From: Triplophysa rosa
Taxonomy: Eukaryota; Chordata; Actinopteri; Cypriniformes; Nemacheilidae
Length of the DNA stretch: 64,000 nucleotides
Assembly (NCBI RefSeq): GCF_024868665.1
Contig: NC_079891.1
Coordinates: 29,652,665 to 29,716,664, forward strand
Reading direction: 5' to 3'
The number at the start of each line of letters is the position of its first letter. The stretch's first letter is position 1. Shown piece by piece: positions 10,401-22,067 of the stretch. Position numbers and translations under genes: made by a program. The notes beneath the pieces were generated by a model, which had not been told where the DNA came from, did no database searches, and worked only from the letters and a program-made list of their open reading frames with translations.

Positions 10401-13400
10401 ATCATGCAGCATGTCTCAACGTGTAATGCTGCTTTAATGAGAATCCCTTCAATTTCCCTCTGCAGACAGGGTGTAAGACCCTCTGTGTAATCTCTGTCCT
10501 CACGGATCCATCCTTATCACACTGTCTGCACAGAGGGCCACGGCTCCGGCAGACCGCTCTTGATATGACCATCGTAATGAAGAGCAGAATTGGGGCTGAA
10601 CGAAAGAGAGAGATGGTGGGATAGAGCTGGAGAAGATAGAAAAAGTCAGTGCACAGCAATTGATTCTGTCTGAAAGAGTCGGCCAGGTTGGTTATCCGTG
10701 TGTGTGTGTGTGTCACTGTTAAAAGGTTATACTTAAAATAGGGATTCAGAGCAAATAAGACTATAAAAACCTTTTCTCTCATACCATATCTATGACATCG
10801 CCACGTTAAAGGCGGGATAACTTGCTATGTCATGAATTCTGACTTCTTTACACTGTTGAACGTGCTCACTTCTAATGGTTAACATGGTCAACTTGTTGAA
10901 AAACAAGTTGGACGTACAGTATGACGTAGTCTTCTGTGCTTGATACTAGGGCTGAGCGATTAATTGCATTTGATAATTAAATCGCGATGTGGTGAAACAC
11001 GATTTTCTAATCGCAAAGACTGCAATTAATTATGGGGATGCACAGTGTGATGCGACCCTGCTCGTAGCTGACCAGTACCATCTCAAAAGCATTACAAATG
11101 CATGGAAAATGCGCGGCATTTTCTACTTTTCCCCAAAGTGCTCGGGACGGAAGCTTGCTCTCTCGTGGTGACTGCCTGCGAGTGAAGAGAGCGCGTTGCA
11201 CCTCATTCGCGTCGCGACTGCTTCGCTCTATATTTCAGCGTGCTTGCCGCGCATCTGTATTTAAAGTAATGAATTTGTACATTGACCTGTTGTACAATGG
11301 CCTCAAGCCCGACAGGACGTGGCACTGTGGAAACTTTAGTGTAAAAGAGCAACAGCACGTCAGTTGTGTGGGACTATTTTGGCAGTTTTGTGTGGATGAT
11401 GCTGCGCAGTGTCAGGTATTGTGTGTGCCAACATTAATGCTGCCTCAAGGGGCAATACTACTAACGTCATGCAGCACTTACACAATAATAAAAGACAATA
11501 TATAAGATAATACATATATTAATAGTTTATATTTTTACTTATTTATTTAAAGATTGTCTAGTAAGTTAACAGACAGTGTTTAAGTGCAATCAACATGTTT
11601 ATATAAAAAAATAAAAACTAACCCTCTCTCAACAGGTAGTGGTCTGGCTTTTGTTGAAACTAGTAACTTTGTATTAGCACCTATTGTTTTATTGCTCCTG
11701 TATGACATATCGCTTATTGCTCCCTGAACTCTCTGTAAGTTGCTTTGGATAAAAGCGTCGGCTAAATGACTAAATGTAAATATTTATTACAGTGAATCTG
11801 CATTATCAAATTACTGAGTGTGGTAAAGCCACAGTTTTGTTTTTTTGTTATCATCTTAAGCCTGGCCTACAGTTTATGGTAAATCTGTCTAATATTGCGT
11901 TGGTTACCATGATTTATTGATTTTCTTTATTAAATAATTCAGAAGATAAGGTGCTTAAAAACAAATCGCATATTAAATCACAATCTCCCCCAGCACTCCA
12001 ACTTGTTTCGGTAAGTTTTTTATACGTCTGAATCCCTGTTTCGTAACAGGGATCCTATCGTGGGCAGGCGAAAAAAAGAGCCCGCCCACGCGCCAACTGA
12101 CGAGCGAGACCCACTTGCCATCAGATTGTCTGTGCTGCGTCAAGATTGGCTGCACTGTGGGTCTGCGCTGCAGCTCGTTACTCTTTCGATAGCAAAGTTT
12201 ATGTGTGTCTATTTGTTCAAGGCATTTCAGTGATGGATGTTATATAAACGGTGCATATAACGCTGGATTTGGAGATCGTTTGAAACTGATAGATGGCGCG
12301 GTTCCAGTGCTAAAAGTTAGCGGACATGAACTGCAAGTGGTAAGTGAAACGAAGTAATATGTCTGTGTTTTGTTGGCAATCGGCGAGTATGTGCATAATT
12401 GTGTGCTCGTGCTGTAGTTCCGTCCCACTGCCCGCCTCCAGCAGCTCGTGTCTTTCTGGAAATAATCATACAGCTGTAGCTATCTTTTAGAAATTTGATC
12501 AAACTAAATACTCTTCGAAGATACGACGTATGCAATACTACTGTATAGGTACTCAAGATTAATATGAGATTGGTAGAAACTGAGTGTGTTACCCGATCTT
12601 TAGTTTAAGAGCTGAAGATTCTTAATTGCATCAAACAAAGAAGCCTATTATTGACATTTGTGTTGTCGAGGGGGATTGAAGGAATATTGTCATTTGTAAT
12701 TTGCTGTACAGGGACGCCAAGAGTTTGACTTGTATATCGATCATTAGATGTCTTGGAGATTAATGATATTAGAATGTTAATATTTAATATGTTAACATTT
12801 TATAATTTCCCTGCTTCATCAAACCCAGATTAGACCATTTGTCATAAAACCACACCCTATTTCTATATTTTCATTCAACAATGACTTTCCATTCTCCTTC
12901 AAACATGTGCTTAGAGTTTGAGATAAAACTATTCTCATGCTTTGTCTTCAGTTATGGAAAAAAGTTAAGCATTTTTAATGCTTTTCTCTCTAATGTCTGA
13001 AAGATTTTTAATAGCACAAATGTCTATGCTGTTTTAATGCTTAGTTTTTTTTTCGCTGATCTTGCTTGTCAACCAGCATAGGCTTGCTTTTCACCTGCAA
13101 AACTTTTACTTCACGAGCAATGAAGGTTTGTTTAGTATGCCATTTACAAATGCTTTGTAATAAAATATTTAAGTAATGAAATGAATTTCTAAAGTTACAA
13201 TATTTAACACCCACTTAGTTAGATCAAAAGTATCCTCAACCTGAGGATAACACTTACCTGGGGTTAAGGGTCATGTGACAGCAGTGCTGTTTAAGCTTGT
13301 TAAGAACTCTTGCTAAGCTGGTTAAGATGCCACAACAGCAGACCATGCTGGGGACCAGTATCCAAATCACAACATATACTGGTGCCTAGCTGAAGCATGT

Positions 13401-16400
13401 ATGAAAACAAGCAAGCAGAGGCTCCTGCTACACAAGCCCACATTATCACATTTTTTAAATGCCTGTTAGTTAAATCACACTAATTTGTCCCAATCTCCAT
13501 GCATGTGTAGATTTTGAATTTACAGGGTCTTGTACTTAAAGATGGGATAACACACGCAGTTTCTGCCAATCTTATATTAATCTTGAGTACCTATACAGTA
13601 GTATTGCATACGTTGTATCACTGAAGAGTATTTAGTTTGATCAAATTTATAAAAAAAGAGATACAGCTGTACGATTATTTCCGGAAAAAGACGAGCTGCT
13701 GGAGGCAGGCAGTGGGACAGAACAAACAAACACACCTTAAAGGCCCTCTAATGTAGCCCTTTCAGAACATGAAATATAAATCTTAGGAGTCCACAGAATG
13801 TGTCTGTGAAATTTCAGCTCAAAATACACCACAGATCTTTTATTATACTGTGCCCTACAAGTCTATTTTTGCCTGTGAGCAAAAACAGGCTATTTTGGTG
13901 TGTGTCTCTTTAAATGAAAATGAGCTGCTGGTCTCCGCCCCCCTTTCCAGCAGAAAGCGCAGGGCTGCGCGAGGCGGTGCTTCCAACAGCAAAACTGAAG
14001 AGAATGGCCATTAAAGTCCCCGTGAAACGTAAGTTGCGATTGTTTTTACTTCCGTATTCGGACACATTTCCGAGTGAAAAGGAATTTCAAAGGAGAAAAT
14101 TAGTGGGCGTGGCCTGCGTTTGTCACTGCAAATTGATTGGATGTGCAAAACAGCTGTGGCATTGATTTTGAAATGAAACTGGCAGCAGACTGACGGTTGA
14201 AGAGGAGGAGTTAACGGATGCTCCGGCCAACTAATTTACGTCATTTCAGATAGATAGATTTCAGGGCGGAAGTGCATTTTCAGATTTTAACTGCAGATTA
14301 TGAGGATACATGAATAAAAAAAAACAAGACCCACATTGATAAGCTATTTACTATAAACGCTGCAATATTTCATGAAAATTCATAAGAATTGTCATTTTTA
14401 ATTTCACTGGGGCTTTAAGCGAATGAGAAACACTGTCTCATCTTTAAAAACCAAACACATTGTTTTGTATAGATGAGAGTACATAAGACAAATGCGTTAT
14501 TTGTTTAAAAACTGAGCACGCTTTTTTTAGTGAATGCACAAATTCACTACTTTTTACTTCTTAAAATCCGGCACACTGCTTTTATAAGTGACAGTTAACA
14601 TGATAAACGCATCATGTCTATGAAAACCGAAAACATGCTCTCTATGAGTGAATGCACAAACGCGTTATGTTTACAACGTGCACATTGTTTTTACACGGGA
14701 CAAACGCATCATATCTATAAAAAATGAAAACACGACCCATTATGAATTCAGCATTTTACTAACATTAGTTTATGAAGCATCCCGGTGTAAAGTGACTTCA
14801 CCTGATGTCTTCTGCTTGATTCTGACATAGTATTGAATTCTTTGCTGAGGGTTAGAAACTGAGCTGAAAAGCCTTTTTGCTGCTATTAGGAATTGATTAG
14901 ATTTCTGAGATGCCATGTCTTATGGACAGAAGAGTCAAGCACAGACTCTGCGTCGAGGTGTCTCTCTCTCTCATAATAGTCACTCTACATGAGGTAAATC
15001 AGGAGACCATGAATTATGCATCTATAAGGTCCTTTATTTGGTAATTAAAAGCCTTCATATACTGTATAAACACACACACACACACCTACCTAGATATGGG
15101 TGTTTCTATATTTGGATGGGTGGATAGACGGTATGGAAATCAGCAGGTACTTGTTGACACAACTTTATATTGCTATCTACTGAAGGTCACAAAAGAATAA
15201 TATTGTGAATCTTTATGTCAGGTGAAAATATGGATTTCAAAAACTCTCATCTAGCGTTTCTCTTTAAGCAGCAATAAAAAATGATTTAAATATGGATAAA
15301 TCTAAACAATTGAATCTAAACTAATGGTGATCAATCTCCTTCCTCAAAAAAATATTACTTTCATACATTTTTGCCTCTACCAGCATTATTTCACAACTTT
15401 ACCATAGTATAAATGTTACTCCTTTCAACCCTAGATCATGCCTTATAAAGGTCGTAACATCACCCAAAAATGAAAATTCTGTCATCATTTACTCACCCTC
15501 TTGTCATTTCAAACCTTTATGACTTTCTTACGCAGAACACAAAAGAAGAGATTTTGAAGAAAGTTGGTAACCGAACAGCACTGGACCCCATTCACTTCAA
15601 TTGTATGGACACAAAACCAATGCAAGTGAATGGGGTCCAGTTAGCAAAATATCTTCTTTTGTGTTCTGCGGAAAAAAGAAAGTCAAACAGGTTTGAAATG
15701 ACAAGAGGGTGAGAAATAATGATGACAGAATTTGTATTTTAACTATTTCTTTAACTACAAATGTCAATACCTGGTGTAGGTGCATCAATAAAGCATCATA
15801 AAATACTAAAATATACATATATAGAGTTTTTTCAACCTCTGATGCTATGTTCACACCAAATGCGAATTAAGCGATTTGCGCGAGTAAATTACATACAAAT
15901 TCAATGAAAAAACGCGAATAGGGCACACTGGGCGACATGATTGCTTGAGTCTTCCGTGCAAGTTAAAAAATGTCAACTCGAGCGAGAAATTTACATCACT
16001 GACACCTACTGTTTGACACGTCCAGACACGTGAAGACACTGCCTGTCGTGCGATGTTTTTCGCGTCACTCGTGCGAATATAATGAATAATTCCCACAAGT
16101 AATAAAGGAATGCGATGCTTCGGGTTTGGTGTGAACACAGCATAACAGACAAAGATTTAAAGCATTTAACAAATGTGTGGATGATGGATGAAACGGAAGA
16201 AAAAATTCATGGTGTGGGTGACAAAAGGAGACTGAGAGCCAGACACAGTCAATAAGAGGAATCAACCTGAGACAATCACACACAATCATTCTGCTCATTA
16301 CCTGCTTGTACTGCACAAATGGACCGATGAATGTTAGACGAAAATTGCTCATGTCACAGTATGTCACAGTATCTACAGTATAGATTTGGTTGGCATACAG

Positions 16401-18830
16401 CACAATCTTTTCTGACCGCTGTAACAGTCCAATGTCATCACCACGGTTAGTGACATCAAAACTGCAGACTAGAAATTTTGCTATTTTAGAAGCATGTTTG
16501 TTTCTCAACTGGTTACGTGTAAGAGTGGTGGAAAAATCCCCTGAGGTTTAGTGCTTGCCTGCTGGCTAACCAGTAAACCAGTTCACTGTCTCTCCTGTCC
16601 ACGGCAAACTGGGCCATAGAACGAGTTTGATGTCTGATTCAAGTACCTCAATTTAGCACCAAACACTTATCTGAATGATAATTCATTGAATGATGCATTA
16701 TTATTTCCTGGTTGAGACCATGGTAATTGCCATAACAAGCACAACTGTTTTATGATGCAAACAGTTCATTACCTTGAGGTCCTTGAAGCTTGGCTTTTTT
16801 CACTGAAAAGAAAAGAAAGACAAAGAAAAAAGTGAGATTGTTTTGCTGTAGTATTGAATATTATAAAAAATACACATACATATTATTAAAGAACTTAACC
16901 ACGAAACAAATCTGAAAAGACTCCAAACAAGACAACCTGTTTTTTGTCCCCTAGTCAGTAGAAACTTCTGTCTCCTTTACAAATGCTTTCTGATAGTCTA
17001 TAGATTTCTAACAGGATGACATATAGAACCCCAGGAGATACTTAAGCAGGTTCTAGGGGGTACACACAATTTTTTTTTTTTGCTTTGCTAAACCTCTAAA
17101 ACGGTGTATTCGTTCGTGAGCGATTTTTCATACTTATGGAACTTTGAGGGTAATTAAACTCCACCATACAAAGACAACACATTCATTTACTGTTATTGAC
17201 TTCCCATCTGGTCTGCTTTAAAAAATAAATTGACAGTTGTTGTTGTTTTTTTCCACAAAATGTTGCACTCAAAATGATACAACTTTTAAAGGGATAGTTC
17301 ACCCAAAAAGGAAAATTCTGTCATCATTTACTCTCCCTCTTGACATTTCAAACCTGTATGACTTTCTTTCTTTCTTTTGCAGAACACAGAATTAGATATT
17401 TTGAAGAATGTTGGTAACAGAACAACGGCGGTACCCATTGCATTGGTTTTGTGTCCGTACAATAGAATGGGGATGCCATTGCTCAACTACCAACATTATT
17501 CAAAATATCTTCTTTTGTGTTCTGCAGAAGATATAAAGTCATACAAAAATGGCTAGAGGGTGTGTAAATGTTTACAGAATTTTCATTTTTGGTTGAACTG
17601 CCCCTTTAATAGACATAGAAGCTCATGTGTCGTACTTAAAAGAGGATGCAATTTCATGGGTCCATTTCAGGCCATAATTCTGACTTCTGAATTGTTACTT
17701 TAACAATTGGAGATGAAGTTGTCCTTTAGCTTTACTGATGGGCTTGCGGGGGCACCTGAGACAAAGATGAGAAACACTGAGCTAGTCTATCCACACCTAG
17801 CATATCAAAACACACAAGAACTGAAGCAATGTGGAAAGGATAAAATATTGTCAACAAACACTGTGCCTTCCTTTGCACAAAGCTCAGACAATTAAGATGT
17901 TCCTCAAGAGTTCAATGTGTTCTTTTGGTCAGGTGAGATGAACGCAGACCTCAGAGAGTTTTGCAGTGGCTGGCGACGCATACACAGACTGCACCAGATG
18001 GCTAGAGGATTACAACGAATCTGTCCTCCCCCAACACCAGCTTTATGCTATACACATCCCTTATCACTTTCTCTTTGTGGGTTTCCCATCTACAATGTGG
18101 AGAACAAACCTCTAAATGTATGACTGCATTCTCAATAATCCACAGCAAACCTACTAATGTATTTTCATGAATATGTGAAGCTCTTTGCACGCTGCATTAA
18201 TGTAAAACATGGCCTGAATCAAAACTAGTATGCTAAAGATTTCAATCCCATTACATTCATGATGAGAGCAAGTCATATTTATTTTGCAACGATTTGCACC
18301 CAGAATATCTCTCCTCTATTCACTATTGACATGTCAGTCACTTTTGATTTTCTATACATGCTTCCTCTCTCCTGACTGCTGACAGCATGACAGATCTCTG
18401 TGATACAAAAGATCACACACAACATCAATTTACTGTAGTCCACACAAATTGAAAATCAACTGAAGCATTTTTAAACAGAGTCAGACGACACTCCTCGAGC
18501 CAGTGTTACAGCATGCTCACATGCATGTAATCACTTACAGCATCACGTCCATAGCATCTTAACAGACGATGAATAGCTTTCAATCGATCATAAACACAAA
18601 TACTCGGCGTTTAATACAACGAAAGTAACAACAATTTAACATTATTGGAATAAACTTCCTACTCACAATTTTACCTGTTGCTTTCCTTTGCTGTAGGATG
18701 TCATTTAAGTTTTGACTATTTTATGCCCAAAGACTTGATTTACAGAGAATCTTAAAATGAGATACAGAGAACAATATGTGAAAATATTAACAAGTATCAA
18801 GTACTTACCTCGCACGCACAGAAGCGACAT
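7469..18830 (-). CDS. unc13b: Munc13-2 (unc-13 homolog B), N-terminal part only
   Basis: Three coding exons on the minus strand: 18830-18809 (ATG, MSLLCVR), 16802-16773 ([10 protein letters not shown]) and 7568-7469 ([18 protein letters not shown]...WEQDFMF). All have GT-AG junctions and the phases join without a break (1, 1, then 2). The product starts exactly as vertebrate UNC13B, and MSLLCVRVK favours UNC13B over UNC13A. These about 50 residues form the first strands of the N-terminal C2A domain, which in Munc13-1 and ubMunc13-2 binds the RIM zinc finger at presynaptic active zones. The full protein primes synaptic vesicles by opening syntaxin-1; its C1, C2B, MUN and C2C regions are not in the window. 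I looked for the next exon to the left and did not find it. Intron 2 is about 9.2 kb and rich in MITEs. The gene faces away from atosb. Confidence 0.9.
7836..8444. mobile_element. GGGATAGTTCACCC-family MITE split by another MITE
   Basis: The left half (about 7836-7896, a diverged GGGATAATTCAGTTGACCC followed by the typical body) and the right end (GGGTGAACTATCCCTTTAAG, about 8425-8444) belong to one copy of the commonest repeat in this window. The element at 7899-8388 sits between them. Confidence 0.7.
7899..8388. mobile_element. MITE with TGCTGCGTCCC ends, nested
   Basis: Begins TGCTGCGTCCCAATTCGC (7899-7916) and ends GCGAATAGGGACGCAGCA (8371-8388), an inverted pair with one mismatch. The minus ORF at 8177-8389 lies inside it and is not a gene. 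Confidence 0.8.
8445..10940. other. unc13b intron 2 interior, no gene seen
   Basis: AT-rich intronic sequence. It includes a (TG)n then (GA)n microsatellite at about 9337-9392 and a short (GT)n at about 10695-10714. ORFs here (such as 10402-10782 minus) have no recognisable domain. Confidence 0.5.
9337..9392. repeat. TG/GA compound microsatellite
   Basis: Near-continuous TG units with a few interruptions, followed by GA units. Confidence 0.9.
10948..11997. mobile_element. hAT-like repeat with GATTAAT motif ends, carrying an L2 tail
   Basis: Starts AGGGCTGAGCGATTAATTGC and ends with a diverged inverse (AAATCGCATATTAAATCACA near 11961). The interior has degenerate ORFs and, at about 11731-11781, the LINE tail phrase TTGGATAAAAGCG. 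The ends are imperfect, so the boundaries are approximate. Confidence 0.5.
12030..12410. other. GC-richer intronic stretch, no gene seen
   Basis: Contains a small hairpin around 12060-12092 (CGTGGGCAGGCG with GCCCGCCCACG). No conserved coding similarity; possibly the outer part of the inverted-repeat structure to its right. Confidence 0.4.
12419..13722. mobile_element. fold-back element with ~180-bp inverted arms
   Basis: The block 12419-12603 recurs as its reverse complement at about 13540-13722, sharing for example CAATACTACTGTATAGGTAC and TTGATCAAACTAAATACTC. About 935 bases lie between the arms with no open reading frame of note. Long inverted termini without coding sequence suggest a non-autonomous DNA transposon; no target duplication was identified. 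Confidence 0.7.
13741..14816. mobile_element. TTAA-site repeat, AGGCCC-ended family, copy A (right end truncated)
   Basis: Preceded by TTAA (13737-13740) and starting AGGCCCTCTAATG. It matches, in reverse orientation, the element at 57220-58968. Both copies contain coding-like remnants (for example ENTTHYE and [19 protein letters not shown] peptides) that are broken and short. It carries its own insertion at 14015-14414. Relative to copy B its right end stops early. Confidence 0.7.
14015..14414. mobile_element. 400-bp TTAA-flanked MITE with a preserved empty site elsewhere
   Basis: Flanked by TTAA at 14011-14014 and 14415-14418. Ends AGTCCCCGTGAAA and TTTCACTGGGGCT are inverse to each other with few mismatches. 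Copy B of the host repeat has a single TTAA at the same place (57894-57897) and no insert, which fixes the boundaries. piggyBac-type by target site; non-autonomous. Confidence 0.85.
14820..15440. other. intronic, no gene seen
   Basis: AT-rich sequence with a short (CA)n tract at about 15070-15086. Nothing else recognised. Confidence 0.5.
15455..15756. mobile_element. GGGATAGTTCACCC-family MITE copy
   Basis: Carries the family core (AAAATGAAAATTCTGTCATC at about 15467) and the inverted second half ending ATGATGACAGAATTT and TTAACTATTTCTTTAA. The outer ends are degraded. Confidence 0.75.
15843..16142. mobile_element. 300-bp MITE with TTCACACCAAA ends
   Basis: Starts TGCTATGTTCACACCAAA and ends TTTGGTGTGAACACAGCA (16125-16142), an inverted pair with one mismatch. 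No coding capacity. Confidence 0.85.
16145..17287. other. unc13b introns around exon 2, otherwise no gene seen
   Basis: Apart from the 30-base exon at 16773-16802, this contains AT-rich intron sequence with no repeats I can name. Confidence 0.5.
17288..17609. mobile_element. GGGATAGTTCACCC-family MITE copy
   Basis: Starts AAAGGGATAGTTCACCC and ends GGTTGAACTGCCCCTTTAA, with the usual inverted halves about the centre (17440-17480). Lies in unc13b intron 1. Confidence 0.85.
17610..18800. other. rest of unc13b intron 1, no gene seen
   Basis: AT-rich sequence. ORFs 17707-17895 and 17917-18123 show no domain and are intronic. Confidence 0.5.
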
Positions 18831-19334
18831 GGCTGAGATTTAAGTCCAGCAAAACACACCTATGATTAGATCATTTGCCATTGGCGGTATTAATTCCTCC
18901 CGTTACTAAACGATATTTGAAGCATCGAGAAACAAAAGTAGTTTTTAAAAGACATCACGACAATGTGGATGAAGTATCGCTTGTGTTTGCAATGAGCCTG
19001 GGGAACCCTTCTGTTCCCTTGGTGTTAGTGACATGAGCGTGAACCAATAAAACTCCATAAACTGTGCATATGGGCGGATCTAAAGGATAATGTGTCCAAT
19101 AACGTTTAGGACGCTCACAGGTGTGTAAAGCCCCCATAAAAGAGTATACTGTAGATACTTTTCTTATATGGAACATAATCTGGTGGTCTTTCTTTCGTAA
19201 AGGAAAAAATTGCACCGTTTTTATTGCACCTCATGCTCTTCGTTGTTCTGCATTCGCCAATAAATATAAAGAAGTATCTATGCACTAATGTGTACAAAAT
19301 GGAAACGCAAACAATCAATCGACAACAACAATAA

Positions 19335-19860
19335 ATGCAGGTCGTTATATTTTATTTTTTCAATTTCATAATCAAACTGTTATTTTAATAGCACCCCCTT
19401 ACCTTCACTCGCTAATGCAGACTTATATACCCGCCAGATCCCTACGCTCTGCAAACGAACGACGTCTTATGGTGCCATCCGAAACAGGTAAAAAATCTCT
19501 CTCACGTACCTTCTCTGTATCTGTTCCACATTTATGGAATGATCTGCCCGCTGCTACAAGATCAGCAGATTCTGTATCCATCTTTAAGAGCCGTCTGAAA
19601 ACACATCTCTCCCGTCAACACCTGACTGATCAGTTCTGACTTCTATCTCTTTTCTACTCTTAAAAAAAAAGAAAAAAAACTTAGCTCTGTATACTGTGGT
19701 AGGCTATATGAGACCAGTTTTCTTTTATTGCACTTATGCTTTTTGTTGTCCTTATGTTGTTCGAATTGCTTCCATTGTTTCCCTCATCTGTAAGTCGCTT
19801 TGGATAAAAGCGTCTGCTAAATGACTAACTGTAAAATGTAATGTAAATGTAATAGCCTTA
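19335..19860 (+). mobile_element. 5'-truncated L2-type LINE, 3' end
   Basis: The plus-strand ORF 19415-19639 ends a reverse transcriptase-type ORF2: ARSLRSANERRLMVPS, then a VSVPHLWNDLPAATR block and FKSRLKTHL, the C-terminal signature of fish L2/CR1-group elements. The 3' tail at about 19793-19850 is CGCTTTGGATAAAAGCGTCT followed by AATGTAA-type short repeats, as expected. The 5' part is missing, so it cannot move by itself. It lies in the intergenic space between unc13b and atosb. Confidence 0.8.
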
Positions 19861-20339
19861 TGTCAGTTGGACTGTACAGAAGTGATTTGATGTCCCATTT
19901 AAAGCACAATTGCGCCATCTAACGGTAAACTTATGCTGCTTCGTTGTAAAACCATATAAATGGATTTACGTTCGTTTTAAAACGACAGAGGAAGTAACCG
20001 TGAACAAGAATAGAGATCAGCCTTAGATGGGATCTTCACATGAACAATGCGATCACAAAATATGCCTGGTTTAGTAAATACATGTTTTAAACAGACCAAA
20101 GAGGAATAAACAAAGATTATCGTGTGAATTGGTTTAAACGCGAGCACTATTATGTTAAAAGTCATTTTGTATGCTGTATTAGATAACTAAATAACAGCTC
20201 AGATTGATTTCAGCTCCGAATAATTTAGGTTGCTTGTATCAGCATCATGTGTATGACGTGCTTTGGCGCGTGCAAAAATAACTAATGCTAATATTTTTAA
20301 CGAAATATTACAAGTGCATCGTTACATAAACCCTATTTC

Positions 20340-20982
20340 TGTCTCCTGTTATCCATAGAGTTCCCCACCAAAGCGAAGTAAATGGAACAAATAGCACGTG
20401 TACTGGGGCGTGGCTTGACATGACGTCGCCTCCCCTGGAACCAATGAAAACGCCTTTTGTCGAAATATATTAAATGTATGCAAATATATTCAAAGCCTGT
20501 ATTTTTACACAACTTTCATTGGTTCGTGGACGAGAAAGCGACCAATCGCTTAAATGACAGCCTTTCAGCTGTTCGAACGTCCCTCCCCCGAGTTATTTTT
20601 CAGAAAATCCCGGAAGTATTGTTTTTTAAAGGGACAGGATCGTTTAATGGGCGAGGGCTTTGGACCAACAGACCAACAGAAAATAGAAAGGCCCGTTGGC
20701 AGAGGTAGTTACAGGACGCGAAAAGGAGAAGAAAGGTCATTAAAACAGCTCTGTCGACCTTTGAAACCCAGGATCTCGTGTTAACGTTTTTATATAATCA
20801 TCGCCCAAATATATCGTCGTTACAAAGCGCAGATAGTTTTGTCGTCGATTAAGCAGAAGGTACTGAGATCTCGTCTGCTGTCTAAAATAAGATCAAACTC
20901 CTCGTCCATATAACGTTATGATGGGAATGTTAGTTTGCTGACTGCTGCTACCCTTGTCATTGCGTTCATAGATTTGCTGTGG
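20340..20982 (+). promoter_or_regulatory. atosb: candidate promoter and first non-coding exon of atosb
   Basis: A GC-richer stretch contains CACGTG (20395-20400), a near-CRE TGACGTCG (20421-20428) and CCAAT boxes (20441 and about 20540), followed by an exon-like segment ending with a strong donor (CTGTGG|GTAAGT, exon end 20982). On the plus strand the next gene is atosb, so I infer this is its distal promoter and first exon. There is no direct evidence for the join. Confidence 0.45.
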
Positions 20983-22060
20983 GTAAGTAACCAGTCTGAT
21001 TCTCTTTGTGTTGCCATCCTCTTTTAAATCACTCTCATTTCACTTCACCATATGGAATCGGATATTGTAATGATGAGATTAATTCATAATGGCCAAATTA
21101 CAGGATAGCCCTGAGATCTGTCTGACTGATCAATCATGTAAACACCATATTAATCTTCATTCATTAGCTCTTTATTTGACCTTAAATGATGTAATGATTC
21201 CTTGGTCTCATATAATGATTTACTGTTTCTTTATTCATCGATGGTATTTGAGATAATCTCACTTGTGTATAATAATGGAAGATTAATCACAGCATGATCA
21301 TGAATCTGCACACAATGCATACTGGAGCTGCTGTATGTTCATGCGCAGGGGGCGTTTCTGCTTTGTCTGATTCGTGCTATTTCATCCACTGAGGGCAACT
21401 TTCATCAGTGCACATGTTCGTTTTCTTTCCCAGTCATTATTCCCCTTTGTAGTTTTTGTTCTGGTGTTAAATTTAGGTTTGTAAACTAACGGTACTGTTT
21501 AGCTTGTTGACTAAATGTTTATATGCTCTCCTACTTGTAAGTCGCTTTGGATAAAAGCGTCTGCCAAATGAATAAATATAATGTAATGAAATGAAATGAA
21601 ATGTAGGTTTACTGGAATCTTTGAGACTGAAATGTGGAGGATTTTATTTCTGTCATGCACCTCTAGCAATGGGCCTATTCTTGTATTATAAATTCTGCTT
21701 GGCTTTCTTTGTAAAGGTTTGCCTGCATGCTACACAATAGACTACTGTTGAATAAACTCAGAGCCCATTGTGTTTTTTCTTATTATCAATAATATCAATA
21801 ACATTTTGTTAAAGAGAGAGAGGGATTAGCATCAGAATTTTGCGAATGGGCGTACAGGTTGTGTGAATAATGTAAATGCATCCATCCTGCTCATTACTAA
21901 TGCCAGACAGGATGTCAATGGAATAGCACAATGGAGAGCTGCAGAGCCATGTTCATTGTCCCCCAAAATGATTAGCAGTGGTCCAGAGGGTCTCTCTCTC
22001 TCTCACTCTGTAATAAATGGCCCATAACTGCAGGTAGAACCTTGCCCTTTATCACCAGTG
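20983..22060. other. likely atosb intron; L2 tail inside
   Basis: AT-rich. At about 21535-21600 it has TAAGTCGCTTTGGATAAAAG followed by GAAAT units, the 3' tail of an L2-type LINE or a SINE that shares it. No gene seen. Confidence 0.5.
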
Positions 22061-22067
22061 CTCTTAT

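Noticed and set aside
10402..10782. 126-codon minus ORF in unc13b intron 2
   Set aside because: Crosses a GT microsatellite and low-complexity sequence; no similarity to any family I know.
11098..11505. 135-codon plus ORF
   Set aside because: Inside a degraded hAT-like repeat; no BED or catalytic motif is visible.
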